Shown one piece after another: positions 42,531-50,907 of a DNA stretch of 60,090 nt. Within the stretch, counting starts at the first letter, position 1. Every line of letters begins with the position of its first letter. Origin of the DNA: Clostridia bacterium (GTDB lineage Bacteria; Bacillota; Clostridia; Oscillospirales; CAG-272); assembly GCA_017503105.1 (NCBI GenBank), contig JAFVTS010000013.1, positions 1 to 60,090 of the forward strand, in the 5' to 3' direction. The position numbers and the translations under genes are program-made. Below the pieces are notes generated by a model. The model had not been told where the DNA came from and made no database searches. It saw only the letters and a program-made list of their open reading frames with translations.

Positions 42531-43280
42531 TCAAAGTTCTATTTCAAGCGAAACGGGGCAATGGTCGCTGCCCATCACGTCACAAAGGATATCAGCGGAT
42601 GAAATGCGCCCCTTGATGCTGTCGGAAACGAGGAAATAATCTATACGCCAGCCAATGTCCCTCTCCCTTGCGCGCATTCTGTACGACCACCAGGAATATC
42701 TCACCGTATCGGGATAAAGAAATCTGAATGTATCGGTAAAGCCCGCCGCAAGGAGCTCGGTCATCTTCTGCCTCTCCTCGTTTGAAAAGCCCGGATTTCC
42801 AACGTTCGTTTTAGGATTTTTTAAATCTATTTCATTGTGCGCGACGTTGAGGTCGCCGCAGTATACGACGGGCTTCATTTTGTCAAGAGAAACGAGGTAG
42901 CTCCTGAGATCGTCCTCGTACTCCATACGGTAATCTATTCGGCGAAGACCGTCCTGCGCGTTTGGCACGTAAGCTCCGACGAAGTAGAATTTAGGATATT
43001 CAAGCGTTATTACCCTGCCCTCGTCCGTGTGCTTTCCGTCGATGCCGTAAGTCACCGAAAGCGGTTCGTGCTTAGTAAATACAGCGGTGCCCGAATAGCC
43101 CTTCTTCTCTGCGCTGTTCCAATATGAAAAATACCCCTCGGGAGAAAAATCCGCCTGCCCCGGCTGCATCTTCGTTTCCTGAATGCAGAATATATCGGCG
43201 TCGAGCGCGGAGAATATATCGGCAAAGCCCTTGCCGAGCACGGCACGAAAGCCGTTTACGTTCCAAGATATAAATTTCAT
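42531..43280 (-). CDS. exoA: Exodeoxyribonuclease III (AP endonuclease)
   Basis: 249 residues. ExoA cuts DNA 5' to abasic sites and trims 3' blocks in base excision repair. Characteristic segments are MKFISWNVNGFRA, CIQETKMQPGQ (metal Glu), GDLNVAHNEIDLKNPKTN (near residue 145), and MGSDHCPVSLEIEL at the C terminus with the catalytic Asp-His. The length is typical. AAGGAGC precedes the ATG. The first gene of an operon with an EEP protein and a PHP esterase; the 3-methyladenine glycosylase gene nearby belongs to the same repair pathway. Confidence 0.96.
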   Translation of the reverse strand: MKFISWNVNGFRAVLGKGFADIFSALDADIFCIQETKMQPGQADFSPEGYFSYWNSAEKKGYSGTAVFTKHEPLSVTYGIDGKHTDEGRVITLEYPKFYFVGAYVPNAQDGLRRIDYRMEYEDDLRSYLVSLDKMKPVVYCGDLNVAHNEIDLKNPKTNVGNPGFSNEERQKMTELLAAGFTDTFRFLYPDTVRYSWWSYRMRARERDIGWRIDYFLVSDSIKGRISSADILCDVMGSDHCPVSLEIEL

Positions 43281-43307
43281 AAAAAGCTCCTTTCGGTTTA
43301 CAGATTT

Positions 43308-43336
43308 ATTTTATCACATCGGGAGAGCTTTGTCAA
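43308..43336 (-). promoter_or_regulatory. Promoter of the exoA operon
   Basis: Minus-strand TTGACA (complement of 43331-43336) and TAAAAT (complement of 43308-43313), 17-nt spacer. Confidence 0.75.
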
Positions 43337-43354
43337 CAAAATAGAATTTAATTA

Positions 43355-43383
43355 TTGCCTTTTTCGGGAAAGTATGATAAAAT
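43355..43383 (+). promoter_or_regulatory. Promoter of trmO
   Basis: TTGCCT (43355-43360) and TAAAAT (43378-43383), 17-nt spacer, back to back with the exoA promoter. Confidence 0.6.
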
Positions 43384-43414
43384 AAAGAAAACAAGATAAA
43401 TTCAGGTGAAAAAG

Positions 43415-44104
43415 ATGAAACATATAGCAAAAATACACACCGACTTCAAAGAAAAATTCGGCATTCCGCGTCAATCGGGAATTGCCGACGGGTGCATCGG
43501 GCGCATCGTTTTTGAGCCCGAGTACAGAAACCCCGACGCGATAAGAGGAATCGAGGGATACTCGCATCTTTGGGTCATATGGGAATTCTCCGAGGCGGTG
43601 CGCGATATGAGGGAGCGAGGCAAGACTTGGTCCCCGACGGTAAGGCCGCCAAGGCTCGGCGGAAATAAGAGGATGGGCGTTTTCGCTACGCGCTCGCCGT
43701 ACAGACCGAATCCGATAGGGCTGTCTTCCGTCAGGCTGATAGAAATAGAGCACACCGACACTCACGGGGACGTGCTCGTCGTCAGCGGCGCCGATATGCT
43801 CGACGGCACTCCGATATACGATATAAAGCCCTACCTCGCTTTTACGGACAGCCACCCCGACGCCGTCGGGGGATTTGCCGACGGCGTGCGCGACTACAAG
43901 CTCGACGTCGTCATTGCCCGAGAGCTTTCAAAAAAGGTTGACGAGAGCAAGCTTCCATCACTTATAAGAATACTCGAGGACGATCCGCGCCCGTCGTACA
44001 AGGAAGACGGAGAACGTGAATACGGTATGAGCTTTGCCGATTACGAGGTACGCTTCAAGGTTTCGGGAGGAGTGCTTACCGTGACCGAAATAGACGTCAA
44101 GTGA
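43415..44104 (+). CDS. trmO: TrmO/TsaA-type tRNA (N6-threonylcarbamoyladenosine37-N6)-methyltransferase
   Basis: 229 residues from the ATG with AGGTG 6 nt upstream. The UPF0066 (TsaA) beta-barrel fold is marked by the SAM-binding FATRSPYRPNPIGLSSVRLI (residues ~92-111) and the downstream LDGTPIYDIKPYL. TrmO methylates N6-threonylcarbamoyladenosine at position 37 of certain tRNAs. The C-terminal ~75 residues form the extra domain found in full-length members. The mpg gene starts 39 nt later on the same strand. Confidence 0.9.
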   Translation: MKHIAKIHTDFKEKFGIPRQSGIADGCIGRIVFEPEYRNPDAIRGIEGYSHLWVIWEFSEAVRDMRERGKTWSPTVRPPRLGGNKRMGVFATRSPYRPNPIGLSSVRLIEIEHTDTHGDVLVVSGADMLDGTPIYDIKPYLAFTDSHPDAVGGFADGVRDYKLDVVIARELSKKVDESKLPSLIRILEDDPRPSYKEDGEREYGMSFADYEVRFKVSGGVLTVTEIDVK

Positions 44105-44143
44105 TACCCCGTGTTAAAAAAAGAGAAATTTTCAGAGGCTTTT

Positions 44144-44659
44144 ATGGTACTTAAAAAAGAATATTTCAAAAAAAGCGCCAAGGAGCTTGCCCCCGACCTC
44201 GTAGGCAAAATTCTTTGCCGACGGCAGGGTGATGAGATCTTGCGTGCGAGAATAACGGAAACGGAATGCTACTTTGGCGAAGAAGACACCGCCTGCCACG
44301 CGCATAAGGGAAAAACACCGCGCACGGTAACGCTATACGCCGAGGGCGGTATAAGCTACGTTTATCTTTGCTACGGTATGCACTCTCTTCTGAACTTCGT
44401 CACGGGAGAGGGCGAGCATCCCGAAGCGGTATTGATACGGGGTGTCGAGGGCGCCTCGGGCCCCGGCAGAGTCACGAAAATGCTCGGTATCACGCGCGCT
44501 GACAACGCCCTCCCCCTTGATGAAGAGAACGGCATATGGGTAGAGGACGACGGCGCTGCGCCCCCGAAAATTCAAAGGCTCCCGCGCGTGGGAATCGACT
44601 ACGCAAGCAAGCGCGACCGCGAGCGAAAGTGGCGCTTTCTTGCGAAGGTCATTACATAA
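44144..44659 (+). CDS. 3-methyladenine DNA glycosylase, Mpg/AAG family
   Basis: 171 residues counted from the ATG with AGAGG upstream; a GTG at 44111 would add 11 residues but has no ribosome site. Family landmarks are LAPDLVGKILCRR, ITETECYFGEEDTACHAHKG (catalytic Glu), YVYLCYGMHSLLNFVTG and EAVLIRGVEG, with SGPGRVTKMLGI and the C-terminal IDYASKRDRERKWRF. It removes alkylated purines, starting base excision repair completed by ExoA-type enzymes. The gene is slightly short. Its last 8 nt overlap the convergent DeoR gene, and its 3' end is duplicated 3.2 kb downstream. Confidence 0.93.
   Translation: MVLKKEYFKKSAKELAPDLVGKILCRRQGDEILRARITETECYFGEEDTACHAHKGKTPRTVTLYAEGGISYVYLCYGMHSLLNFVTGEGEHPEAVLIRGVEGASGPGRVTKMLGITRADNALPLDEENGIWVEDDGAAPPKIQRLPRVGIDYASKRDRERKWRFLAKVIT
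44600..44640 (+). repeat. Source copy of a 41-nt repeat (mpg 3' end)
   Basis: This 41-nt stretch in the mpg coding sequence matches 47850-47890 at 38 of 41 positions, with a 20-nt identical core from 44611 to 44630. Confidence 0.75.
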
Positions 44660-45395
44660 ATTTATCTGAATATTCGGGAAATTTTTCGGCAAGATTTCCC
44701 TCTGAAACAACGAAGTCAACGTCTTTTATATGGCAGAGGGTGTTAAGGCACGGCTCGCCAAGCTTCTGTGAATCAAGCAGTAAAACGCTTTTTTCAGATA
44801 CTGAAAGCATAGCGCGCCTTACGCGGTTTTCTCCAAGCGCGTTATCCGTCAGCCGCCCGTCGGCGGTGAGTCTGCGCACCGAGAAAAAGCAGAGATCGGC
44901 GTTAAAATCCTTTACGAACTCCTCTGCGTGGCTTCCGACGTAGGCGTAAGTATCCGCCGAAAGCTCACCGCCCGTAACAAAGGTTTTTATGTTCGTTTCC
45001 GCAAGCACGAGCGCAGCCTTCGCGCTGTTAGTAACGACTACGATGGACTTTTTCACATCGATCAGGCGGAGCAATGCTATAGCCGAGGATGAGCCGTCAA
45101 CCATTATTACATCACCGTCTTTAACGAGCGAAAGGCATTTTTTTGCAATTGCCGCCTTTTCATCGGAATGCTCCCTTTCTCTATATGAAAAAGGAAGATT
45201 TTCTCCAAGCTCACTGCGATACACCGCACCGCCGTGAGTCCTTATTATCCGTCCGCTTAAGCCAAGTGCCGCAAGATCACGGCGCATAGTCGGCTCACTT
45301 ACGTAAAGCATACGGCAAAGCTCCCCGACCGTGGCTTCCTTATGCTCTCTTAAATATTCAATAATAGCTTTCTCTCTTTGTTCTTTGTACGACAT
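44652..45395 (-). CDS. DeoR-family transcriptional regulator
   Basis: 247 residues. The N-terminal winged helix-turn-helix ATVGELCRMLYVSEPTMRRD (residues ~20-39) is followed by GRIIRTHGGAVY. The C-terminal DeoR sensor domain contains VMVDGSSSAIALLRLI and VTGGELSADTYAYVG, the phosphosugar-binding region. Such regulators repress sugar or polyol genes and respond to a phosphorylated intermediate. It is divergent from the malate/lactate dehydrogenase gene across a region with an 11-bp inverted repeat. The last bases overlap mpg. Confidence 0.9.
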   Translation of the reverse strand: MSYKEQREKAIIEYLREHKEATVGELCRMLYVSEPTMRRDLAALGLSGRIIRTHGGAVYRSELGENLPFSYREREHSDEKAAIAKKCLSLVKDGDVIMVDGSSSAIALLRLIDVKKSIVVVTNSAKAALVLAETNIKTFVTGGELSADTYAYVGSHAEEFVKDFNADLCFFSVRRLTADGRLTDNALGENRVRRAMLSVSEKSVLLLDSQKLGEPCLNTLCHIKDVDFVVSEGNLAEKFPEYSDKFM

Positions 45396-45446
45396 CGTTT
45401 CCCTCTGTGATCATTTGTACTGACAAATCGCGTTTTTTTATCATTA

Positions 45447-45497
45447 TTTGAGCATATCGCTCATATTCGGAAAAAATACTTGACAAATATGCTCAAA
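45447..45497. promoter_or_regulatory. Candidate DeoR operator: 11-bp inverted repeat
   Basis: TTTGAGCATAT (45447-45457) and ATATGCTCAAA (45487-45497) are perfect inverted copies 40 nt apart. The right arm sits in the spacer of the dehydrogenase promoter. A further partial copy (GCTCATATT) lies between them. Confidence 0.55.
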
Positions 45498-45508
45498 ACG
45501 ATTATAAC
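45480..45508 (+). promoter_or_regulatory. Promoter of the malate/lactate dehydrogenase-malic enzyme operon
   Basis: TTGACA (45480-45485) and TATAAC (45503-45508), 17-nt spacer. Confidence 0.72.
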
Positions 45509-45547
45509 ATATATTGAGAAAAATTACAACTGCCAAAAGGAGTTTTT

Positions 45548-46663
45548 ATGGGAAAGGTTATTTTGGACTGGAAAACGGCATCTGAATTTATCGAGGATGC
45601 CTTCGTTGGCACGGGCGTTCCGCGCGAGGACGCGAAAATCTGCACCGATGTTCTTCTTGAAAGCGACAGACGAGGCATCGAATCGCACGGCTGTAACCGC
45701 TTCAAGCCCATTTATATCGACCGCATCAACGCGGGAATACAGAATGCTGTGACTGAATTTGAAATCATAAAGGAAACGCCGACCACCGCGGTTGTTGACG
45801 GTCACCACGGAATGGGCCAGGTCATCGGCTACCGAGCGATGAATATGGCTATAGAAAAGGCGAAGCAGTACGGTCTTGGTATGGTGGCGGTCAGGAACTC
45901 GTGCCACTACGGAATTGCGGGATATTACGCTTCAATGGCGACGAAGGCGGGCTGTATCGGAATGACGGGCACGAACGCGCGCCCCTCCGTTGCTCCAACC
46001 TTCGGAGTCGAGGGAATGTTCGGCACGAACCCCTACACCGTGGGTATTCCTACGGACGAGGACTTTGATTTTATCTTCGACTGCGCGACTTCGATCACGC
46101 AAAACGGCAAGGTCGAGTATTACGAGAGAATAGGCGAGGACGTTCACCCCGGCACTATAATAGACTCCGACGGAAAGCCCGTTGAGGGAGATGCGGGGGT
46201 CGCGCTTAAAAAGATAAGAAACGGCACGGCGGCACTCACCACGCTCGGAGGCATCGGCGAAGCTCTCGGCGGCTACAAGGGCTACGGCTTTGCCCTCGTG
46301 GTCGAGATGCTTTCCGCGGTTCTTCAGGACGGAATGTACGGAAAGGACCTTGACGGCAAGGACGAAAACGGAAACGTCCGCCCCTACCACCTCGGTCACT
46401 TCTTTATCGCAATAGACACCGAGCATTTTATGGGCGAGAATGCCTGCCGTAAGAAGGCGGGAGATATTCTCAGGGCTATCCGAGCATCAAAGAAGGCTCC
46501 CGACGCCGAGCGCATTTATACTGCGGGTGAGAAGGAATGGCTGATCTGGCAGGAGCGTAAGGACTCGGGAGTTCCGATCAACGAATCCGTACAGCTCGAA
46601 ATGATGAAGGTGCGCGACGAGCTTGGTCTTACAAAATACGTATTCCCGTGGGAAAGGACTTAA
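45548..46663 (+). CDS. Malate/L-lactate dehydrogenase family (Ldh_2) oxidoreductase
   Basis: 371 residues of the Ldh_2 fold, unrelated to the classical Rossmann-type LDH/MDH. Diagnostic stretches are SHGCNRFKPIYIDRINAG (residues ~53-70), VDGHHGMGQVIGYRAM, VRNSCHYGIAGYYASMA with the catalytic His, and TTLGGIGEALGGYKGYG. Members oxidise malate, lactate, ureidoglycolate, sulfolactate or 2,3-diketogulonate with NAD(P). The downstream malic enzyme suggests malate here. The ATG has AAGGAG at 5 nt. DeoR-family control from the divergent gene is likely. Confidence 0.9.
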   Translation: MGKVILDWKTASEFIEDAFVGTGVPREDAKICTDVLLESDRRGIESHGCNRFKPIYIDRINAGIQNAVTEFEIIKETPTTAVVDGHHGMGQVIGYRAMNMAIEKAKQYGLGMVAVRNSCHYGIAGYYASMATKAGCIGMTGTNARPSVAPTFGVEGMFGTNPYTVGIPTDEDFDFIFDCATSITQNGKVEYYERIGEDVHPGTIIDSDGKPVEGDAGVALKKIRNGTAALTTLGGIGEALGGYKGYGFALVVEMLSAVLQDGMYGKDLDGKDENGNVRPYHLGHFFIAIDTEHFMGENACRKKAGDILRAIRASKKAPDAERIYTAGEKEWLIWQERKDSGVPINESVQLEMMKVRDELGLTKYVFPWERT

Positions 46664-46672
46664 CAATATAAA

Positions 46673-47845
46673 ATGAGCATCAAAGAAGAATCGCTCAAAA
46701 AGCATTACGAATGGGCGGGCAAGCTTGAGGTCGTGTCAAGAACTCCCGTGAAGAACCGTGAGCAGCTGTCGCTCGCTTACACCCCGGGCGTTGCCGAGCC
46801 TTGCCTTGAAATACACAAGGACTACGAAAAGTCCTTCGAACTGACCAGAAGATGGAATACCGTAGCTGTAATAACGGACGGCACGGCAGTGCTCGGGCTT
46901 GGCGATATAGGTCCCGAGGCGGGAATGCCCGTAATGGAGGGAAAGTGCGTGCTCTTCAAGGAATTTGCGGGCGTCGACGCTTTTCCCATCTGCCTTCGCA
47001 CCAAGGACGTCGACGAGATAGTAAGGACGGTTTATCTCATCTCGGGCGGGTTTGGCGGAATAAATCTTGAAGATATCTCGGCGCCTCGTTGCTTCGAGAT
47101 AGAAAGAAAGCTCAAGGAGATCTGCGACGTTCCCGTTTTCCACGACGACCAGCACGGCACGGCGGTCGTGGTCGGCGCGGCGCTTCTCAACGCGCTGAGA
47201 TTCACGAAAAAGGAGATATCCGATATAAGATGCGTCATAAACGGCGCGGGCTCGGCAGGAATAGCAATAGCAAAGCATATAATGAAGCTCGGCGTCAAGC
47301 ATCTTATTATGGTCGACCGCTTCGGCATTATCGCCGAAGGAATGGAGGGGCTGAATCCCGCCCACGAGGAGATATCTCGGCTCACCAATAAAGAGGGCGT
47401 TCGCGGCACGCTTGCCGACGCTATGCGCGGAGCTGACGTTTTCATCGGCGTTTCCGCGCCGGGCTGTGTCAGCGAGGATATGGTGCGCTCAATGAACTCG
47501 GACGCGATAGTTTTCCCAATGGCAAATCCCACCCCCGAAATTATGCCCGATCTCGCGCTTTCCGCAGGAGCTGCCGTCGTCGGCACGGGCAGATCCGACT
47601 TCCCGAATCAGATCAACAACGTAATGGCGTTCCCCGGTATATTCAGAGGAGCGCTTGACGCAAGGGCTTCGGATATAAACGAGCAGATGCAGATGGCAGC
47701 GTCCCTTGCTATAGCGTCGCTCGTTTCCGACGAAGAGCTTGCCGCCGATTACATTATGCCCTTTGCCTTTGATGAAAGAATAGGCAGGACGGTTGCCGAG
47801 GCGGTTGCCGAAGCGGCAAGAAAAAGCGGCGTTGCGCGAAAATAA
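46673..47845 (+). CDS. NAD(P)-dependent malic enzyme
   Basis: 390 residues, the short bacterial form without a phosphotransacetylase domain. Malic enzyme decarboxylates malate to pyruvate. Motifs: TPGVAEPCLEI (residues ~36-46), TDGTAVLGLGDIGPEAGMPV, the catalytic Lys region MEGKCVLFKEFAG, metal-binding FHDDQHGTAVV (near 150), and the NAD site INGAGSAGIAIAKHIM. It starts 9 nt after the dehydrogenase stop without its own clear ribosome site, so translation is probably coupled. Together they interconvert malate with pyruvate or oxaloacetate. Confidence 0.95.
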   Translation: MSIKEESLKKHYEWAGKLEVVSRTPVKNREQLSLAYTPGVAEPCLEIHKDYEKSFELTRRWNTVAVITDGTAVLGLGDIGPEAGMPVMEGKCVLFKEFAGVDAFPICLRTKDVDEIVRTVYLISGGFGGINLEDISAPRCFEIERKLKEICDVPVFHDDQHGTAVVVGAALLNALRFTKKEISDIRCVINGAGSAGIAIAKHIMKLGVKHLIMVDRFGIIAEGMEGLNPAHEEISRLTNKEGVRGTLADAMRGADVFIGVSAPGCVSEDMVRSMNSDAIVFPMANPTPEIMPDLALSAGAAVVGTGRSDFPNQINNVMAFPGIFRGALDARASDINEQMQMAASLAIASLVSDEELAADYIMPFAFDERIGRTVAEAVAEAARKSGVARK

Positions 47846-47849
47846 TTTC

Positions 47850-47890
47850 TATGCAAACAAGCGCGACCGCGAGCGAAAGTAGCGCTTTCT
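47850..47890 (+). repeat. Intergenic copy of the mpg 3' end
   Basis: Matches mpg bases 44600-44640 at 38 of 41 positions. It lies just after the malic enzyme stop, is not in a gene here, and has AGCGC...GCGCT ends that could pair. Confidence 0.7.
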
Positions 47891-47897
47891 CGATAAA

Positions 47898-47940
47898 TAA
47901 AATCGGCTGCCCGTTTTTGATAAAAGCAGCCGATTTTTTA
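47898..47940. terminator. Terminator between malic enzyme and sialidase-like genes
   Basis: AAAATCGGCTGC pairs with GCAGCCGATTTT (47926-47937), with T residues after it and an A-run before it, so it serves both convergent genes. Confidence 0.85.
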
Positions 47941-47945
47941 TATAT

Positions 47946-49124
47946 TCAGGACAATAGCCATTCGAGATCAAAAATCACAGCAGAAATGCCGAGGGCGTAG
48001 GGATCTGACTCTTTTCCCTTCTCGTATATGAGGCAAAAGATGCCGTCCCGAGAAGAATAATCAAGACTTGAATATGCGCACTCTCCGTCAAAGATAACTC
48101 GCGATGTATGCCAGTTCTCGGCGTCATCAAAGCTAACAGCAACGGTCATATTTCGTCTGGTTTTCGCCCTTGGATTTACAAACAAAGTTATTGAATCTGC
48201 CCCGCTTGGCAAAAAACTTGCCGCCGCACCGAGCTCCTCTTTCGTCACGCGAAGAAACGATGCGTTACAGCCACAGTTTATTTCCTCGGTTAAGAATCCG
48301 TCCGTACGAAAATCTCCGTAGGTTTCACCGCCGTCGATGCTGGTAGCAAGATAGCGCTTGCCGTCTCCGAAATAGGCGCGGGAATTGTAAAGAATGCTAC
48401 CGTCGCCTCTTTCTATAAGAGTTCCCTCTCCCGTTCCAATCTGCACGGGCTTAGATGCTCGCCACGTTTTTCCGTGGTCATCGCTGTATATAGCATTGTT
48501 GTAAACGTGAGTGCAGATCTCGGAAAGACTTTTATAAGAGCCCTCAAAGATCCGCGACGGACAGACAAGACGCCCGTCGTGTTCCCCGCGTTTCAACTGT
48601 ATTCCGTGTGCGGCGCCGTGGGTAAAGCCCGCCGCCTTACGAGTACTGCCGTCAATGTGAGTATAAGGAACAGCTTCAAGCGCAAGGGGCTCTTCCTTCC
48701 ACGTCAAGCCGTCGTCTATGCTTTTCAGAACGAAGTCACCCAACCTAATTCCCATATTGCGTGCGCGAAGCTCGTCCTCTTTATCCATTCGCTTTATATC
48801 ATCTTCCGAATACGCAACGAACTCGTTTCTGACAAAGCAACGCCTGAAAAAAACGATTGCCTCATCGGTATCCGCGTCATAGACGGCACTTCCTATGATA
48901 CACGCCACATCCTTTGCAAAGACAAGCGTGCGCGGCTCTGACCATTCTCCATCTTTCGCGCGTCTTGAAAGAACCACTGACATTTCAGCCGCGCAATCAC
49001 TGATTGAATCCTTTCGGTCATTGGAAAAGGCAAGAGCTGTGCCGTGCTTTGTAAAAATGACGCTCGGAATGCGATAATTCGATCTTCCCGATGACGAGAA
49101 AATAAGTTTTTCTTCCAAAAGCAT
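47946..49124 (-). CDS. Sialidase-like (BNR/Asp-box) protein, intracellular
   Basis: 392 residues forming a six-bladed propeller. NYRIPSV near residue 17 is the sialidase F/YRIP motif with the first Arg of the catalytic triad. Asp-boxes follow: SIDDGLTW, SDDHGKTW and SIDGGETY. EGTLIERGDG and NPRAKTRRNMTVAVSFDD include further candidate Arg and Glu residues. GH33 enzymes release sialic acid, but related propellers act on other glycans, and the absence of a signal peptide argues for an imported oligosaccharide. AGAGGG lies 6 nt before the ATG. It is monocistronic. Confidence 0.8.
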   Translation of the reverse strand: MLLEEKLIFSSSGRSNYRIPSVIFTKHGTALAFSNDRKDSISDCAAEMSVVLSRRAKDGEWSEPRTLVFAKDVACIIGSAVYDADTDEAIVFFRRCFVRNEFVAYSEDDIKRMDKEDELRARNMGIRLGDFVLKSIDDGLTWKEEPLALEAVPYTHIDGSTRKAAGFTHGAAHGIQLKRGEHDGRLVCPSRIFEGSYKSLSEICTHVYNNAIYSDDHGKTWRASKPVQIGTGEGTLIERGDGSILYNSRAYFGDGKRYLATSIDGGETYGDFRTDGFLTEEINCGCNASFLRVTKEELGAAASFLPSGADSITLFVNPRAKTRRNMTVAVSFDDAENWHTSRVIFDGECAYSSLDYSSRDGIFCLIYEKGKESDPYALGISAVIFDLEWLLS

Positions 49125-49174
49125 AAAGCGCCCTCTTTTACAGTATTAAACTTAGCTTTTTAAAATTTACGAAA

Positions 49175-50569
49175 TCAATACTCCGCGTTTCCGACCGTTC
49201 TCGGATAAGGAAGGACGTCACGGATATTGGAAACTCCCGTGATGTACATTATGATACGCTCAAATCCAAGACCGTAGCCCGCGTGCTTCGTGCCGCCGTA
49301 CTTACGGAGGTTGAGATACCACCAATAATCCTCTTCCTTAAGATCAAGTTCAGCCATTCTCGCCTTGAGAAGGTCAAGTCTTTCCTCTCTCTGCGAGCCG
49401 CCGATGATCTCACCAACACCCGGAACGAGAAGGTCCATAGCCGCAACGGTCTTGCCGTCGTCGTTCTGACGCATATAAAACGCCTTGATCTCTTTCGGAT
49501 AGTCAACGAGGAATATGGGCATCTTGTATACTTCCTCGGTAAGATATCTCTCGTGCTCGGTCTGAAGATCAACGCCCCAATATACGGGGTACTTGAACTC
49601 CTTGCCCGACTTAAGAAGAACGTCTATTGCCTCGGTATACGTCACCTTTGCGTAATCTGCGTCGCGAAGGGCGGTAAGTCTTGCTAAAAGCCCCTTGTCA
49701 ACGAACTGATTGAAGAACTCAAGCTCCGCTTTACAGTTATCCATAACGTGGTTTATGATATGCTTTATCATATCCCACGCGAGCTGCATATTATCGTTAA
49801 GATCGGCAAACGCGATCTCGGGCTCGATCATCCAGAATTCCGCCGCGTGACGTGCGGTATTGGAATTCTCCGCGCGGAAGGTGGGACCGAAGGTATAGAT
49901 ATTTCCGAAAGCCATAGCATAAGTTTCACCCTCAAGCTGACCCGAAACGGTGAGATTCGTGCTCTTGCCGAAGAAGTCCTTGGAGAAATCTATCTTTCCG
50001 TCCTCGGTGCGAGGAAGATTTTCAAGATCAAGGGTGGTAACGCGGAACATCTCGCCTGCGCCCTCGCAGTCAGAGCCCGTTACTATGGGAGTATGCACGT
50101 AGACGAAGCCGCGTCTGTGGAAGAAATCGTGGATAGCGAAGGCAACCTCGCTTCTTACTCTGAAAACAGCCGAGAAGAGATTCGTTCTCGGACGGAGATA
50201 AGCCTGCTCACGAAGGTACTCGACCGTATGACGCTTGGGCTGAAGAGGATAATCGGGGGTCGACGTGCCCTCCACCTCGATCTTCGTTACTTTGAGCTCA
50301 AAGGGCTGCTTTGCGCCCGGGGTAAGGGTGAGAACGCCCGTCACAACGAGTGCCGCTCCAACGTTTTGTCCCGCTATTTCATCGTAGTTATCGATTTTGT
50401 CACGCTCGAAAACGACCTGAATGCTCTTGAAATAAGAGCCGTCGTTGAGGTCTATAAATCCAAACGCCTTTGAGTCGCGGAGGTTTCTGACCCAACCGCC
50501 AACCGTCACGGTCTTGTCCCCGAAGGCTTCGGGAGAGGCGTAAATTCCTTTTATAAGCTGTCTTTGCAT
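49175..50569 (-). CDS. asnS: Asparaginyl-tRNA synthetase
   Basis: 464 residues, the standard length. The N-terminal OB-fold anticodon-binding domain ([20 protein letters not shown]) precedes a class II catalytic core. Motif 2 is [20 protein letters not shown] (residues ~220-239), and motif 3 is the C-terminal [13 protein letters not shown]. The Asn-type residues distinguish it from AspS. It charges tRNA-Asn for translation. AAAGGA precedes the ATG, and the promoter is close (leader about 40 nt), leaving no room for a T-box. Confidence 0.97.
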   Translation of the reverse strand: MQRQLIKGIYASPEAFGDKTVTVGGWVRNLRDSKAFGFIDLNDGSYFKSIQVVFERDKIDNYDEIAGQNVGAALVVTGVLTLTPGAKQPFELKVTKIEVEGTSTPDYPLQPKRHTVEYLREQAYLRPRTNLFSAVFRVRSEVAFAIHDFFHRRGFVYVHTPIVTGSDCEGAGEMFRVTTLDLENLPRTEDGKIDFSKDFFGKSTNLTVSGQLEGETYAMAFGNIYTFGPTFRAENSNTARHAAEFWMIEPEIAFADLNDNMQLAWDMIKHIINHVMDNCKAELEFFNQFVDKGLLARLTALRDADYAKVTYTEAIDVLLKSGKEFKYPVYWGVDLQTEHERYLTEEVYKMPIFLVDYPKEIKAFYMRQNDDGKTVAAMDLLVPGVGEIIGGSQREERLDLLKARMAELDLKEEDYWWYLNLRKYGGTKHAGYGLGFERIIMYITGVSNIRDVLPYPRTVGNAEY

Positions 50570-50615
50570 TTCAGTATCCTTTCAGATTTTCGCAATTTTT
50601 ATTACCATAACAATG

Positions 50616-50644
50616 ATTATACCACAAACGCTTCGGCTTTGCAA
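50616..50644 (-). promoter_or_regulatory. Promoter of asnS
   Basis: Minus-strand TTGCAA (50639-50644) and TATAAT (complement of 50616-50621), 17-nt spacer. Confidence 0.75.
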
Positions 50645-50675
50645 GTATTTTTATAAAAAATAAAATAAAAACAAC

Positions 50676-50718
50676 GAGGAGCGTTTTCTAAACCCGTGCG
50701 GGAATAAAAATGCTCCTC
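50676..50718 (-). terminator. Terminator of the 46-aa peptide gene
   Basis: GAGGAGCGTTTT (50676-50687) and AAAATGCTCCTC (50707-50718) pair with one G-T; on the minus strand the hairpin is followed by GTTGTTTTTATTTTATTTT. Confidence 0.82.
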
Positions 50719-50731
50719 AGTTTTTTACTTA

Positions 50732-50872
50732 TCAAAGATTATAAAGATCCGAACCGCGGTACGATGCCGGAATGATGGGCAGTTCGATGGGGCTCGTAGT
50801 AATTACGTCACGCTCATCCGCTTTTACAAGCTCGCAAAGCGGCGCGACGTACGTCTTCTTCTCCTCTTTCAT
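50732..50872 (-). CDS. 46-residue peptide of unknown function
   Basis: A complete small gene: consensus-like promoter at 50908-50936, GGAGG 8 nt before the ATG, and a terminator 14 nt after the stop. The product starts MKEEKKTYVAPLCELVKADE, continues with RDVITTSPIELPIIPASY and ends RGSDLYNL. It has a charged N-terminal third, a single Cys13, a DVITTS motif and a Pro-rich tail, with no signal peptide or membrane segment. Short proteins with a Y-x-x-P...DVI-T-S pattern occur in many gut Firmicutes and Bacteroidetes, as far as I recall, but I know of no function. A modified-peptide precursor is conceivable but no modification enzyme is adjacent. Confidence 0.75.
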   Translation of the reverse strand: MKEEKKTYVAPLCELVKADERDVITTSPIELPIIPASYRGSDLYNL

Positions 50873-50907
50873 TCTCACACCTCCGAGTTGATTTCGTAAG
50901 ATAATGT

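Noticed and set aside
49748-50473. 241-codon ORF antisense to asnS
   Set aside because: Shadow of asnS; no coding features of its own.
50570-50615. T-box riboswitch upstream of asnS
   Set aside because: The promoter lies only about 40 nt before the start codon, leaving no room for a T-box leader.
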